A DNA stretch of 64,000 nucleotides from Cloeon dipterum (taxonomy: Eukaryota; Arthropoda; Insecta; Ephemeroptera; Baetidae): positions 7,502,001-7,566,000 of the forward strand of contig NC_088786.1 in NCBI RefSeq assembly GCF_949628265.1, read 5' to 3'. Position 1 is the first letter of the stretch, and each line of letters begins with the position of its first letter. Below the pieces are notes generated by a model that saw nothing but the letters and a program-made list of their open reading frames with translations, did no database searches and was not told the origin of the DNA. Positions 49,400 to 60,862 of this stretch are shown here, piece after piece. Made by a program: the position numbers and the translations under genes.

Positions 49400-50836
49400 C
49401 CAATGTGCAATTTGGGTTCTGCAACTGCTACGACCATTCAAAAACATTGAAGTGTAATATTGTAAATAATTTTCTTTGCCTAGGAAAAATGAACATGTTA
49501 GTGAATTAAGAGTGAATGTACATTTTTATTGAACGAATTTTTATAATTAATTTTCTTTTGTCTAAACAAATGTTTTTATTTAATTTTCCTGATAATAGAG
49601 AAATTAAAACATACATTATCTGATCAATTTATATAGCAATAACTTTGCTGAAATCCACGAAGTTTGTTAATTAGTCTAATTTGTTTCAGATTTTCATGAA
49701 CTAACTGTTTTGAAAACGCTTTAATTAGTTTCAGCATAAAATGGTTAAATATTTTGTCGCCGGAAAACTTTTAGATTTTGCCCATTTAAAATAATAGTAA
49801 GTTAAAAAAAACTTTACGGTTAATATCACAATAAGGATAACAAATAATCAACGTCATCGGACGTGGTATTATTGCAGTTGCATACACGCGTATATCCTCT
49901 GTATTACCTACGTCAACTGGCGTCGAAGTGCGTGTTTGTTTCAACAGAGGAGAGAATGAATGGGAGGACTCGACGGATGGACGCCCCTCAACACCACGTT
50001 GTAAATAAAGACACGCTTTTGTTCGTTGCGGTATTAGGAACGCATGAGGGCGAAGCGGGTCGACCGCATTTCCCGCATTGTCGCTCCTGATAAACGACCG
50101 CAACACCACAACAAGATTGTACAGTACACGCTTTTTTACCACGTTACAAAATAATGCTCTTTTTCCTCCTTCTATTTTTAATCCTGTTAATTCTCTTAGC
50201 CATTCAATCTTCTTATTGCATTCCAAATTACTTTTAACTCATATACATATACCAGAATTATTTTTTTTACTTGTTAAAATTTCAAATTCTGATAGAGAAA
50301 AATGGCATTCAAACAAAAATAATTTCCAATTGGTAATCACGCCAGTGATTAAAAAAAAAAATAAACAAAGTTTACTGCGTGCACTTGGAAATGGGAAAAA
50401 TTAATTTCTTGCAATGCTTAAACCCTTTAAAACCATTAAGAATGGAACGGTAATAATAGTCTTGAGGAAAATTGTTTACAAAGATTTCCCAAGTTCCTAA
50501 TTATAACGTGTATTTTTCCCTTCTCCTTCAGTGAAAAATTATTCAGCCTTTTCCAATGGAAAAAAATCACGAGACAATTAAAATGTACAGATAATTCGAA
50601 AATTTAGCCATGGCTCCGACCCTATACGTTTACTTGAAAAACGAAAAAATAATCTTATGTATGGGCCTTACAACATATACCAACAATAATTATTTTTTAG
50701 TTCAAAAACCTGCACATCATTAAATTTTAAATTTGGAAAAATTAGGCACTCGGTCACTTTTGCGAGGATTTTTAGCCGAATTGACTGTTTCATAGAATTT
50801 ATAAATGATATATTTTGGTTAATTACTAGAATAACT
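49400..50836. other. Intergenic stretch between the LRR gene and Vav
   Basis: Mostly AT-rich. An ATTAAA at 49603-49608 could serve the LRR gene's 3' end. A GC-richer island at about 49,860-50,115 contains an internal AATAAA and ends in CACCACAACA, but I could not find convincing paired ends. Open frames on either strand are unsupported. Confidence 0.5.
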
Positions 50837-51268
50837 ATGGGGAATCCTCAAGCTTCAAGCCAACACAGTTTTTACATGAGAGTAGACCGCATTTACACGC
50901 CTTCATTCCGCCAGAATTCGGTCTGTGATGCGGTGCAGCGCCACTCGCGGCGCAAGCGTAGCGGTGCGGCTGCGCACCAGCAGATAATCAAGGCCGTCCT
51001 TTGTTGGGATCAGGAACTGTTTTGCAAATGGAAGGAGGACCCTGAGACAATTATTCGCGACGACAATCCACCCATCCCACAGAGTCATAGAAACAGCCCC
51101 GAGAGGCGTGCGCGGAAAGGCAGCAGGGCCGAAGGGGCCCGTCACGTTGTCCAAGTCGTCCTCCGTGCTCCATTAAATGCCGTCGCCGCGTCGGCAGACC
51201 GATCGTCCGCCGTCGGCCTGACTCCTCTACTTCATCAAGGACTCTCCGGGGACACTTAATCGTCCGAG
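50837..51268 (+). promoter_or_regulatory. GC-rich likely 5' untranslated exon/promoter of Vav
   Basis: A GC- and CpG-rich block ends at a donor, CGTCCGAG|GTAGGC (GT at 51269). It is followed 61 bases later by the acceptor TTTTGACAG that directly precedes the Vav ATG. It contains a 140-codon open frame (50837-51259) of basic, low-complexity composition. That frame stops 9 bases before the donor and so cannot join the Vav frame. I therefore read the block as a 5' leader exon; the open frame could be an upstream ORF or chance. There is no family match. Confidence 0.5.
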
Positions 51269-51329
51269 GTAGGCACCTGTCTGACAGCGAATTTTGTTTT
51301 TATTTACGTTTGTTTATTGGTTTTGACAG

Positions 51330-54300
51330 ATGGCAGCCGGTGGCGGCCCGCAGCCCGAGCTGTGGCACCATTGCGCCCGATGGCTGACCCAGTGCGGCCT
51401 CCTGCGCGGCGACCACAAAGCCAACTGGCGCGACTCGGAGGTCGGCGAGCTGGCCTTCACCCTCAGGGATGGCGTCATCCTCTGCAGCCTGCTCAACGTG
51501 CTTGACCCAGGCTGCATCGACCTCAAGCAGGTCAACCAGAAACCTCAGATGGCCCAGGTGCGTCTGAATGACTTAATTGTAATAAAAACCAATAATTATC
51601 TGTAATTATTGTAGTTCTTGTGCCTGCGAAACATCAAAACCTTCCTCTCTGTTTGCAAAGAGGCCTTCCACCTCGAGGACCAGGACTTGTTCGAACCTGA
51701 GGAACTGTTCGACCTGTCCAACTTCTTCAAAGTCCTCCAGACCCTGTCCAAACTGTCCCGCTGCCCAAAAGTGCAGCGAAAGAGCGTTCAGTAATGATCT
51801 TAAAGAAGGTTTTGCATCGGCAATTTTTTTAACTGATTTATTTTTAGGGGATTTGACGCGTCACTCAAGTACAGCGACTCCCATGAGGATATTTATCGTT
51901 CCTTGAACTACAGGTAGTGTCCCTTTTCGAAATTCAGGCTTGTGGGGCTTCTTTCTGTAAAACTTTCTGCCTCGGGTGTGTTTCCTCAGCGGGTATTAGA
52001 AAATATTTTCAATCTGAAACTCGTTTCCTGTGAAGTTAATTTTTACGTAAGGATCTAATTATTTGATAATCTCATTAGTTTAAACAATAATAAGGAAAAT
52101 GAACAATAAGCCAGCGACTCTCAATCAAGCTAATTGTTGGGCAATTTTTTCATAAAAAAAACATACATTTTTTCTGTTTTCAAGCTGCTTTAGCTTAAAT
52201 ATGGCTGTAATTTTATTTGTTTTTTAGTCTTTGAACAAAGAATAAGGAGATAAACCGAAATAATTTTCAGTTTTATTACCATCTGGAAATTATTTTTTCA
52301 TCCTCAAACTCTAAAAACAAATAGAAAATTTATCCGCCACAAAATTAAACGCATGCAAGAAAATTCACTTTTTATTCACTCAGTGGCGATCAGGTTTGTG
52401 GTTGTTCCTAATCACATGCGTAAGTCCAGATTTTTTTGCCATATTTATTTTGATCTAGTATAATCAGTAAGAATAACCCTAGTATAACCCTTAAGAATAT
52501 TTTAACTTTTTTGGAAGTTATTATAATCAGGGTTGAAATTCCTGCATTTCTCGCATGAAATTGATTAGTTTGAAACGGTCACAAGAAATGTGGTTTTTAA
52601 TTTTAATTTACATCCGAGTTTTTAAATTGAACGTGGAACAAGTTATGAAATAAAATTTATGCAATTATTATACAAATTCGCTAAAGTCCTGGTTTTTTTT
52701 TTTTTTTTTGCTCTTTTTATCCTTGTCCGTCCGAGGACCGGGAAGGGCGCGCACTGCACTAGCACGAATGCTGAAACCCGGGTCCCAATAACACCGCGAA
52801 CGGATAACATGGGCGCACCAGGCCGCACAGGGACCCAGCCCACTGAAGGGCCACTTGCCTCTGCACCGAGGACTGCATTGAAACGCTAGACATTTGTCCC
52901 GTGAAGCCAAATCACGCATGCTGGAAAGGTGCAAACCAGCAAGTAGCGAGTCGGCGCCGGTGCGCCTCCCAGCCCGTCGAGCAATTTGAGCAATTCGAGT
53001 CACTAAACTAACCACTTTTTGCCATCTCTGACATTGGGTAGCCAGTATTAGATCTCCGAACTGCTCAAATACCTCACATTGCTTTGACACTCCTGAGAGT
53101 GCCTTAACAATGCGAGCCAACGGGCTGGTTTATAAGCAGTTTATTTAAATGAAAAAAATTGAATCTAAATTTTTTCATTAATGGAGAAAATGTAAACTTA
53201 GGATTATAATAAATTACCTGCATTCCTTGATTTCTTTATTAATTTTTTATCAATATCAATCGTATTTGCAACTTTGGAATGAGATGTTTTGGAAACACAC
53301 TTTCTCTCTGCTACTTCCACGGCCTTGCTCTGACTAACCTTTCTCCGCTTCTCTGCCTCTAACACTCTCAAGCTGTCCAACGGTTTCCTCCGAGTCCTCT
53401 GAAGGAGACGGAAAAGACTCGAAAGAGGACGAGGTGCCGAGCAGCGTGTCAACGTCGACCTGCTCGCTGCCGTCCTCGCAGTCAGCTTGCTCGCTGCCCA
53501 CTTGGAAGTCGTTTCCCATAGCCTGTCCGGTCGGGGACGAGACGGCCGAGGAGGAGGCCTATGAAGAGCTTTGCTACATCACTTTCAATACCAAAGAGGT
53601 CAGCCTTCGCCTCTAACCAGCATGGCTCGCTCGCTCTTTTACTCTCTATCTCTGGCTCTCGGTGTCTGCTTTTCTTATTTTCAACCTGGCCCCTGGTCGA
53701 ATATATTTTACTTTCCATTAATTATCGCTTTTAATGAGAGCATGAACGTTGTTGCATGTGTTGAAATAGCGAAATGCCGACCAACACGTTGGAGGCCGAG
53801 TACAGCAGCTACGACGAGGCCACTGAGGAAATTTATCAGGATCTTTGCCGAAACCGAAAACACAATGATTTGCCCCCCTGGGTGAGTCGGTTTATCTGTC
53901 TTAATTTCGCATATCGCCGCATGCTGATCGTTGATTAACCTTGGGAAAGAGTGGTTCCTAACTGTACCTGCAATTTGCAGCTGAGCACCTCGCAGGCCCT
54001 CGAGAAGAGGGACTACGTGATCAAGGAACTCGTGGAGACGGAAAAGAACTACATCGAGGTGCTGCAAAATCTGCAGAACTACTTCATGCGGCCGCTTATG
54101 TCCATATTGCCGCACAGAGACCACTCAATCATCTTTTGTAACATAAAGGTTGGTGAATTTTATTCCTTGATCGAGCCGCCAAACCATGATAATTTATCAA
54201 GTGCAGAAGCTGTCGTGAGGTTCATGACCACGACAGCTGTGGAATTAAACCACAGACATATCAAACTTTGTGTGAGATAAGTATTCTTTTTAAAACCGCA

Positions 54301-57300
54301 ATGGTTGACGCAGATAGGATCATTGGGATTTATCAAAGAAGGAAAATGTGACAGGATGAATGGGAAAAATGTGGGTGATTCCCTCACTTTCTTTCCGTTT
54401 TTATTTTGCGTAGTTTTAAATTAAAATTTGACCAGGAAATTTTATGGTTTAGTATTTTTTCTGAGATCTGACAATGGCCAAGAACCATCATATCTCAACA
54501 AATGGTAAAATTTGGATTTAAAAATTCCGTCAGCTGAATTTCTTGGCCAAAACCGAAAAAAATACTTAAATCTTTTGAAAATCCAGCTGAATTGTTTAAA
54601 TGCGAATAATCTCCTTCATTTTCTTTTCAAGCAGTACATATTTTTAACATTTTATCAAAGTTTTTCCTGCCCTCTCCGTTTATGTGTCTTGGGAGCGGTG
54701 AAAACTATTTTTTTACAAAGAATATTTAATGAGACTAAAATTATAAAAAGTAAATTTTTTCCATCTTTGACATGGGGAACCAATAAGCAGAGAAACGTGC
54801 TATTTTGGCCCAATTTTTTTTGGCTTTAAAGAGCTCACCATCAAACCAGTTAAATAGACTAAATTTTTAAAATCAAATCGTTTAATGTTAAAATTTGACA
54901 GAAATTATTTATTTTTAGTTAAATTTTACGTCAAAAGATAATTTATGCACAAACATTAAATTTTTTCATTTTTATCCAGAGTACAACTGCCATTAACAAA
55001 TAGGTTTTGAATGATTTAAAATTATTTTTGAACTCGTTTAGAAAAATAAAAATTAGACTAAAAAGATACTCTGCGATTAGATCCCTGACAACAATTTATA
55101 TCTTTATTGGTTTTTTTAGGGTTAAATATTTGTTATTATCACCACATTTTGCTATTTGTATAAAAAAATTCTAATTTCTAGAGTGGATGAAACAAAACCA
55201 GCAAAAATGTGGTGGATGCTATTTTTAGTAGCTTTTTCTTTTTTTAACGTTGAGTCCTTGTAATGGTACTCTAAAATTTTTTAAAATTAAATAAAGACTC
55301 GACTTCGTGTTTGACCACCCTGATGCAAACTTTTGAGTCTCCATTCTTATTATAGAACTATTATAGAATTATATAAAAAAGAAATTATTTTTTCTAACGA
55401 TACGTCTTGATGAAAATCTGTAGGAGCTGACTGATGTGCACATGGGCTTTTACACGAAACTCCAAGACGCAGTGTCAGACAGTGTGCAGTGTGCCGTACG
55501 AATTGGCAAAGTGTTCCAGTACTGCCAAAACCAATTCCTTCTGTATGGAGAGTATTGCGCCAACCTGCCTGTCGCCCAAGAGTTGCTCAACGAGCTGTGT
55601 ACAAAGTCTGAGCCACTCACACAGAACCTCGAGGTTTGTTTCACTTTCCCTTCAGTTAGAACTATTGTAAATAATTATTATCGATTTACAGAGGTTGCAA
55701 GAGGAGGCCAATCAGGGCAAGTTCAAACTGCGCGACATCCTGTCTGTGCCCATGCAGAGGATACTCAAATACCAGTTGCTGCTTGATAAATTGCTGCAGG
55801 AAACTGGCGCAGTAGGAATTGTGCTGGTTTGTTCGAAACAACACTGATTGTGATTTTTCAGCACCACGATGATGCCAAGTGTATAGAGAGGGCGAAGGAA
55901 GCCATGATTGATGTCGCTATGTTCATCAATGAAGTCAAACGTGATGCCGATACGTTAAAAATAATCAACGATATTGAGGTGAGATTTTATTCGGAACAAG
56001 TTTATACCCAGGTTGGATATTTCTTAAAATTTGTTCTAATTGCAAAAACATCTTGCAGAAAATTAAATAGCGCATAATTAAGGTAAAACAATACATTCGT
56101 AAGGAATCATTAAAACCATTAATTTTAAACATAAACATTTAAAAACAATCAAAACTGATTCTTCGTGATTTTTCAGCCTCATTTGGTTGCTCTTGATCTT
56201 CGATTTTGAATTTACAGGAGAGTCATGAAAGCTAGCTTCTTCATTCATTCATTTGTCCTGAAATGGATAAATTATTAATCCTTTTCTAAAGGAGCCTTAA
56301 CAAGCTTTTCAATTTGCAGAGGAGTATCAGTGAATGGGACATGCCAGCGGATCTGAAATTAAAAGACTACGGACGCCTTATCAAGGACGGAGAGTTAAGG
56401 ATCAAGGATCACAGAACATCGAAAATGCACCCTCGCTATGTCTTCATTTTTGACCAAGTGATGATCATGTGCAAAACTAAGGTGAGTGTTGGTTGTCCAA
56501 TCATGAAAGATTTTTACAAGCTGGGATGATTTTGGTTGCTTCCTCTTTATTGTTAATCTATAAAAAGCAAAGTTGTAATTTTTGTCGGTACAATGAATGC
56601 TTTTGTGCGATGTAGTATGACTCAAAATTTATTTTTAACCTTTTGCCTGCAATAGCTTGCAACTTTTCTCCAAGAATCAAATATCTAAATTATTTCCTTG
56701 AAGAAAATCCGTAACGCAAGCGATTAAATTTTACAAATCAGTGGAGTTACATAACATTATTTTCTTTTTAAAGATAACATCGAATCTGACCTACTCGATT
56801 TTTATAACAATCTGATCAAATCAACTAAATTCCTAAAATTAATCAACATTCAGGTTTTCGAACGATGGTGAAGGATTTCATTTTTTGTCTCATAAATAAT
56901 AGTTTTTGGCCGTAAAAATAACTAAATTTGAATTTAAACAGAAGAATCAAATATTAATAAACCGAAAAGAATCCTAATTTTGATAAATTTTAACAAAAGC
57001 GTACCTAATTTCTGACAAAATTCTTAGGCCCAATGACTTAGACAATTTTAAGGCATGGATATTTTCGTCAAATGACAAATGACTATTTTTCTAAGCCTTT
57101 TTAATATCACGTGTGTCAAAATTTATCCTAATGAATCAATAAGTTTTTCGTTTGAATAATTGCGTTTGCAAACCAACTTACCAAGCCAAAACAGACTTAA
57201 AAACAAAATTATTTCCAAAAACCATCTTATTCAACAAAATTCAGGCTAACATCTACTGTATTTGCTGCGAAATCTTCATTTTATGAAACTTTAGGCAATA

Positions 57301-59869
57301 TAAATATATGAATAAGAAAAATTTAAGGTTCAACAAGTTTTCAGACCCTTGACTTGATTCTTTATTCCTTGGAAGAGTTCAAGATGTTCGGACAAAAATT
57401 GTGAAGTCTAAAAAAGTCCTCTAACCTATAAATATTGTAAAAAGTGCATGTTTTGGCAGGTCGAGCTTGATTATCTTTTAAAATATATTAAACCGCACCC
57501 AAAATCATACATATTTATGGTCGTAAAGTAATATTTTCTGCCAAACAAACTGATATAAACACTCAACTCCAACAAAATTAATACTTTGGTGCGCAGGGTG
57601 ACCAGTACAAGTTCCGCGACTGCATCCACTTGGGCGACTACAAGGTGGAGGACGGCGCGGCGCGGAAAGTGCTGCAGAGCGGGGCGCGCTGGAGCTTCCA
57701 GTGGTTCTTGGTTCCTAAGAGAGACCAGACGGGCTACACACTGTACGCAAGAACCATGGACGACCGCAGCAAGTGGATGAACGCCATCAGGGACGCCATG
57801 TAAGTAGAGAACTCGTAAATCGGAAGTGAACTCATTGCTTGCGTTCGGATTTTAGGGACAATATCTATCCGAAGGGATGCACAGACATGAACCACTCCTT
57901 CATGATGCACACCCTCGACAAGCCGCAGCAGTGCATACTCTGCCGGAAATACCTCAAAGGAAGCTTTTTCCAGGTAAAACAGGGTTCTTGAAAATCTGCA
58001 TTTTAAGTGACTCTATCTACTAGAAAATCCTGAAAAATATATTTCGCATTTACCTTAATGACTCTCTGAAAATTGGGAAAGAGCGAAAGCAATCTTAGGT
58101 TGCCGTTTAAATATCTGAGAAAAGACACTCCAAATTTAGAGCTAATAAAATTTTCATTATTGAGAAAATCATACAAGAAAATTTATTTCATGTCCTTAAA
58201 ACATTGGAATATTTTTTTATAATCTTATATCTAGTGAACACCTGGTAAAATCAGGATTTAACTGGTTGCAGTCAATGTCATATTCTTTTCCGGGAAATAG
58301 CCGACTTTTTAAATCTGATTTTTTCATTTTGTATTATTAATGAAACGGAATTCGTATTACAGGGCTACAAATGCGAGCAGTGCTCGTTGGTTGTGCACAA
58401 AGAGTGCATTCAGTTAGCAGGGGCGTGTGGAGGTCCGAGTAACCAGGCAGCGCCAGTGCTGCCCCCGAGGCCGCCTCCGTCGCCCTACCCTCCGCCAAGG
58501 GTAAACAATCAATTTCTAAATTACACGAAAGTGGCATATCTTATTCGCTTCCAGCCGAATGCACCTCAACAGGTAACAGGGAACGGACACTATGGCGACT
58601 GGGATGAATACCTGTGGTTCGCTGGGGAAATGAGCAGGGACGCAGCCACAAGGGCCCTGCAGGAAGAGCCGGACGGGACGTACATGCTGCGAGTGCGGCC
58701 GCACCGACAGGTCAACGAAGGCGAGACTGACTACGCTCTTAGCTTAAAGTATGGTGTTTCTCTCGGTTTTCTGTTTCTCGTTGTAATTAATTTCTGTGAA
58801 GGACTGACACAAAAGTGAAGCACATGAAAGTTTACCAGAGACCAGCGGATAATGCCCATGGCATCGAATATTTCCTGAGCGACTCGCGACCGTTCCCATC
58901 GATCGAGGCTCTTATCAAATGCTATGAGCACACCAGTCTAGCTGAGAGTTTCCAAGGGTAAGTTTCTCAAAATGCCGCTAAAATGGATTTTAAATCAATT
59001 TTACTTTCAACTGTTTGTATCTAAAGAGTCAAACATTTAAATTTCTTAAATTCGTAGATATTATAAATTTTGTTAATTTAATATTTTTCTAAAGTTTCAA
59101 CCTTATGATTTTTGACGAAACCATTGAATTCGTGAAGTCTTTTCTTTAGTGAACCACGTACAGGGGTGGAAATTTCAGTCAAATTGACTGAAATTTATGT
59201 TTCACACCAACCTAATTAAATTAAAAAATTAGGCTGTTTTCATCAATATATAATCGTTTGAATCTCAAAAAATCATAAAAATTAGATTTTTTCTGGTATT
59301 GATAAAATATCTTAAACCGGTTCCTATTTATTCCTATTTAATATTTTCTTTGGAATGGAAATGCCTTTATTTCTTTAATGAGATGCTGAAATATTTCCAT
59401 TTTACCCTTCTTTATACAGCTTGAATGCGACACTGGAGCTTCCATTCAAGCGCTTTCTTGCCGTCGCACGCTACGATTACGTCCCGACGCGGGGCACCAA
59501 AGACGAAGAAAACCAGATACCTTTGAGAGCAGGCGCCTTAGTCACCATACTCAGCAAGGACGGCAACCAGAGGGGTTGGTGGAGAGGCAAGCAAGGTCGT
59601 GAGGTGGGTTAACCAATATTACCTTACACTGACATTCCTGAAAAACCAAAGAAGATGGGACAGAACTTAATTTGATTTTTTTATTTACTGTGAATTCAAA
59701 ATCGAGGTAAATTTCTTCTCTGTAGATGTTTAGAAAAACAATCTAGTAGAACGAAAGTAAATTTGATTTTGTGATATTTCAGGTTGGATACTTCCCCAAA
59801 GACTTCATTGAAGAATTGCCTCCAGACCAAATGGGCAACATCGATCTAAGTTTCGCGGCCAACATGTAA
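51330..59869 (+). CDS. Vav: Vav guanine-nucleotide exchange factor (17 coding exons)
   Basis: Exons: 51330-51557, 51615-51790, 51848-51913, 53373-53598, ~53795-53881, 53981-54148, 55424-55633, 55692-55811, 55862-55978, 56320-56481, 57597-57799, 57856-57973, 58363-58500, 58555-58748, 58802-58957, 59420-59603 and 59783-59869. That is ~879 aa, near the usual 790-850. Domain order: CH (~8-125, ELWHHCARWL...FLCLRNIKTFL); acidic region with three regulatory tyrosines, EDIY(151), EEAY(220) and EEIY(246); DH (~265-450, with LRDILSVPMQRILKYQLLL); PH (~480-592); C1 zinc finger (HSFMMH, CILC, CEQC, HKEC, ~601-650); proline-rich linker; SH2 (WFAGEM...DGTYMLRVR, ~694-785); SH3 (ARYDY...GWWRG...VGYFP, ~797-865). 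Vav proteins activate Rho/Rac GTPases after tyrosine phosphorylation relieves CH/acidic autoinhibition. Only one SH3 is present, as in Drosophila Vav. The exon-5 acceptor is uncertain. Confidence 0.95.
51914..53372 (+). other. Vav intron 3
   Basis: GT at 51914 (ACAG|GTAGTG) and a long pyrimidine tract ending CTCAAG at 53372. It separates the first acidic-region tyrosine exon from the second. It hosts the SINE-like copy 2. Nothing else coding is seen. Confidence 0.8.
52693..53130 (-). mobile_element. SINE-like dispersed repeat, copy 2 with poly(A), antisense in Vav intron 3
   Basis: Read on the minus strand, it begins at CCAGCCCG (53130 side) and ends in 17 A residues (T run at 52693-52709). 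Near the start, TGGCTCGCATTGTTAAGGC (complement of 53101-53119) resembles a tRNA A box, and GCAGTTCGGAGATCT (complement of 53050-53064) loosely resembles a B box. This suggests a tRNA-derived SINE. A second, more degenerate copy lies at 43652-44030 in the opposite orientation. No target-site duplication was found. The short ORFs inside are not meaningful. Confidence 0.65.
53770..53881 (+). other. Vav exon 5 with unresolved 3' splice site
   Basis: The EEIYQDL tyrosine motif is read from 53795 to 53881 and ends in phase 0 at TGG|GTGAGT. The best-looking acceptor, GAAATAG at 53769, leaves the wrong phase against exon 4 (GAG|GTCAGC, phase 0) and would run into a stop. In-phase AGs exist at 53794 (TTGGAG) and 53800 (GCCGAG) but lack a pyrimidine tract. 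Either a weak acceptor is used, a micro-exon is missed, or there is a sequence error. Confidence 0.5.
54149..55423 (+). other. Vav intron 6 within the DH domain
   Basis: AT-rich, between AAG|GTTGGT and ATCTGTAG. It splits the DH domain coding sequence. No coding, RNA or repeat feature is recognised. The open frame at 54512-54829 has no family features. Confidence 0.8.
56482..57596 (+). other. Vav intron 10 within the PH domain
   Basis: AT-rich, between AAG|GTGAGT and GTGCGCAG. It splits the PH domain. Nothing else is recognised in it. Confidence 0.8.
58501..58554 (+). other. 54-nt stop-free intron in the Vav proline-rich linker
   Basis: The donor CCAAGG|GTAAAC and the acceptor ATTCGCTTCCAG define a 54-nt intron. 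It is a multiple of three and has no in-frame stop, so retention would add 18 residues (VNNQFLNYTK...) between the proline-rich stretch and the SH2 domain. Neighbouring Vav introns are 50-61 nt, and the retained peptide is unlike the linker. Splicing is therefore the preferred reading, with regulated retention possible. Confidence 0.65.
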
Positions 59870-60543
59870 TGTTTTATCGCTTGATCTAGAGTGAAAAAAT
59901 AATGTCTCACGATTATAACATTGTTTGCATTTTGCTGCCGGCATGAACTGCATTTACCAAGCACGTACAATACGCAGAGGAACTTTCTTATGTCCCGTAT
60001 AGACGGCTCTAATTTACATTCGATTACTGTACAAATTAAGCAAACGTGGTCCGCGCATTATGTCTGTAATCATGTGTCTGGATATGTAAGAGTGAAATAT
60101 GTGATGGCTTCAGTCATGTTATTTTGGCCATTTTTTTCCAGACGCCAGCGTCGCTGTGTTAAAACTGCTTGTTTTAGATTTTTTACTCAAAATCTATCCC
60201 TCATCGAAAGTCAGAGGCGCAGTTGTGATCACAGATAGATGAGAAATTAAAATTTTTACCGTTTGACCTGTTGGAGGGGGAGAAATCAGTCAGAAGAGAG
60301 CCAAACTCGTTGTAATGTTCTAGCCGTTGAATATATTGTGTTGAGCTCAATTACGAGAGTTGATATAACATTTAACTGAAAGTGTAAAATGTGGCCTAAT
60401 CGATAAACTGTCGCATCGATATGAGATGCACATTGTTTGCAAAAGCCATGATCCGTGCCAATTTGTTGAATGGAAATACATATGAGATACTATTATAATT
60501 ATTATATAATATACGAATAGCTCACTTTTTTCTGCCATGTTGA

Positions 60544-60549
60544 AATAAA
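60544..60549 (+). terminator. Candidate polyadenylation signal of Vav
   Basis: AATAAA is found about 675 bases after the Vav stop. It would give a moderate 3' UTR across 59870-60570. No other gene in this interval explains it. Confidence 0.45.
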
Positions 60550-60656
60550 AGTGCCTGTCCGAAATGCACTAATTGGAAGGAGAAGGAAGAAAAAGCACAA
60601 AATTCACTGAATGAGCAAAATGGAACCAACCGTCAATTTGTATTTACGCGCAGTGA

Positions 60657-60862
60657 ATGTTTGCGAAGCGGATGGTGAGTCTTCTATACAGAATCATCAC
60701 GATCGTATGTTGTAGTTCAATGGTAGCTTTTAGGATCCGTTCGAATGCTGTATTCCAGTTGCGATGTCCACGACATTATTCGTTCCGGCAGTGATTGTGG
60801 CTGACCTTTTCATTATCGGGGTCCTCTTCGACTGCGCTAAAACTTACGGCCTTCGCAGATAA
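60657..60862 (+). CDS. Putative two-exon small ORF, possible single-pass membrane peptide
   Basis: Exon 60657-60674 (ATG, 6 codons, MFAKRM) ends at a good donor, GGATG|GTGAGT. The acceptor AGCTTTTAG at 60733 opens 60734-60862, for 48 aa in all. The C-terminal part has a hydrophobic run (LFVPAVIVADLFIIGVLF) followed by DCAKTYGLRR, which would suit a small type II or tail-anchored membrane peptide. The same splice also joins a second frame from upstream ATGs at 60611 and 60620 (MSKMEPTVNLYLRAVNVCEADG...), which stops after ~44 aa, so the coding frame is ambiguous. No family is recognised. This may be a non-coding transcript. Confidence 0.3.

Noticed and set aside
49860..50115. Possible solo LTR (TGT...ACA-like ends, internal AATAAA)
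   Set aside because: Ends and target duplication do not pair convincingly, and there is no internal retroelement coding nearby.
52668..53120. Open frames of up to 150 codons on the minus strand in Vav intron 3
   Set aside because: They lie within the SINE-like repeat and end in its poly(A)/lysine tract. They are not a gene.
54512..54829. 105-codon open frame in Vav intron 6
   Set aside because: AT-rich chance frame inside an intron, no family features.
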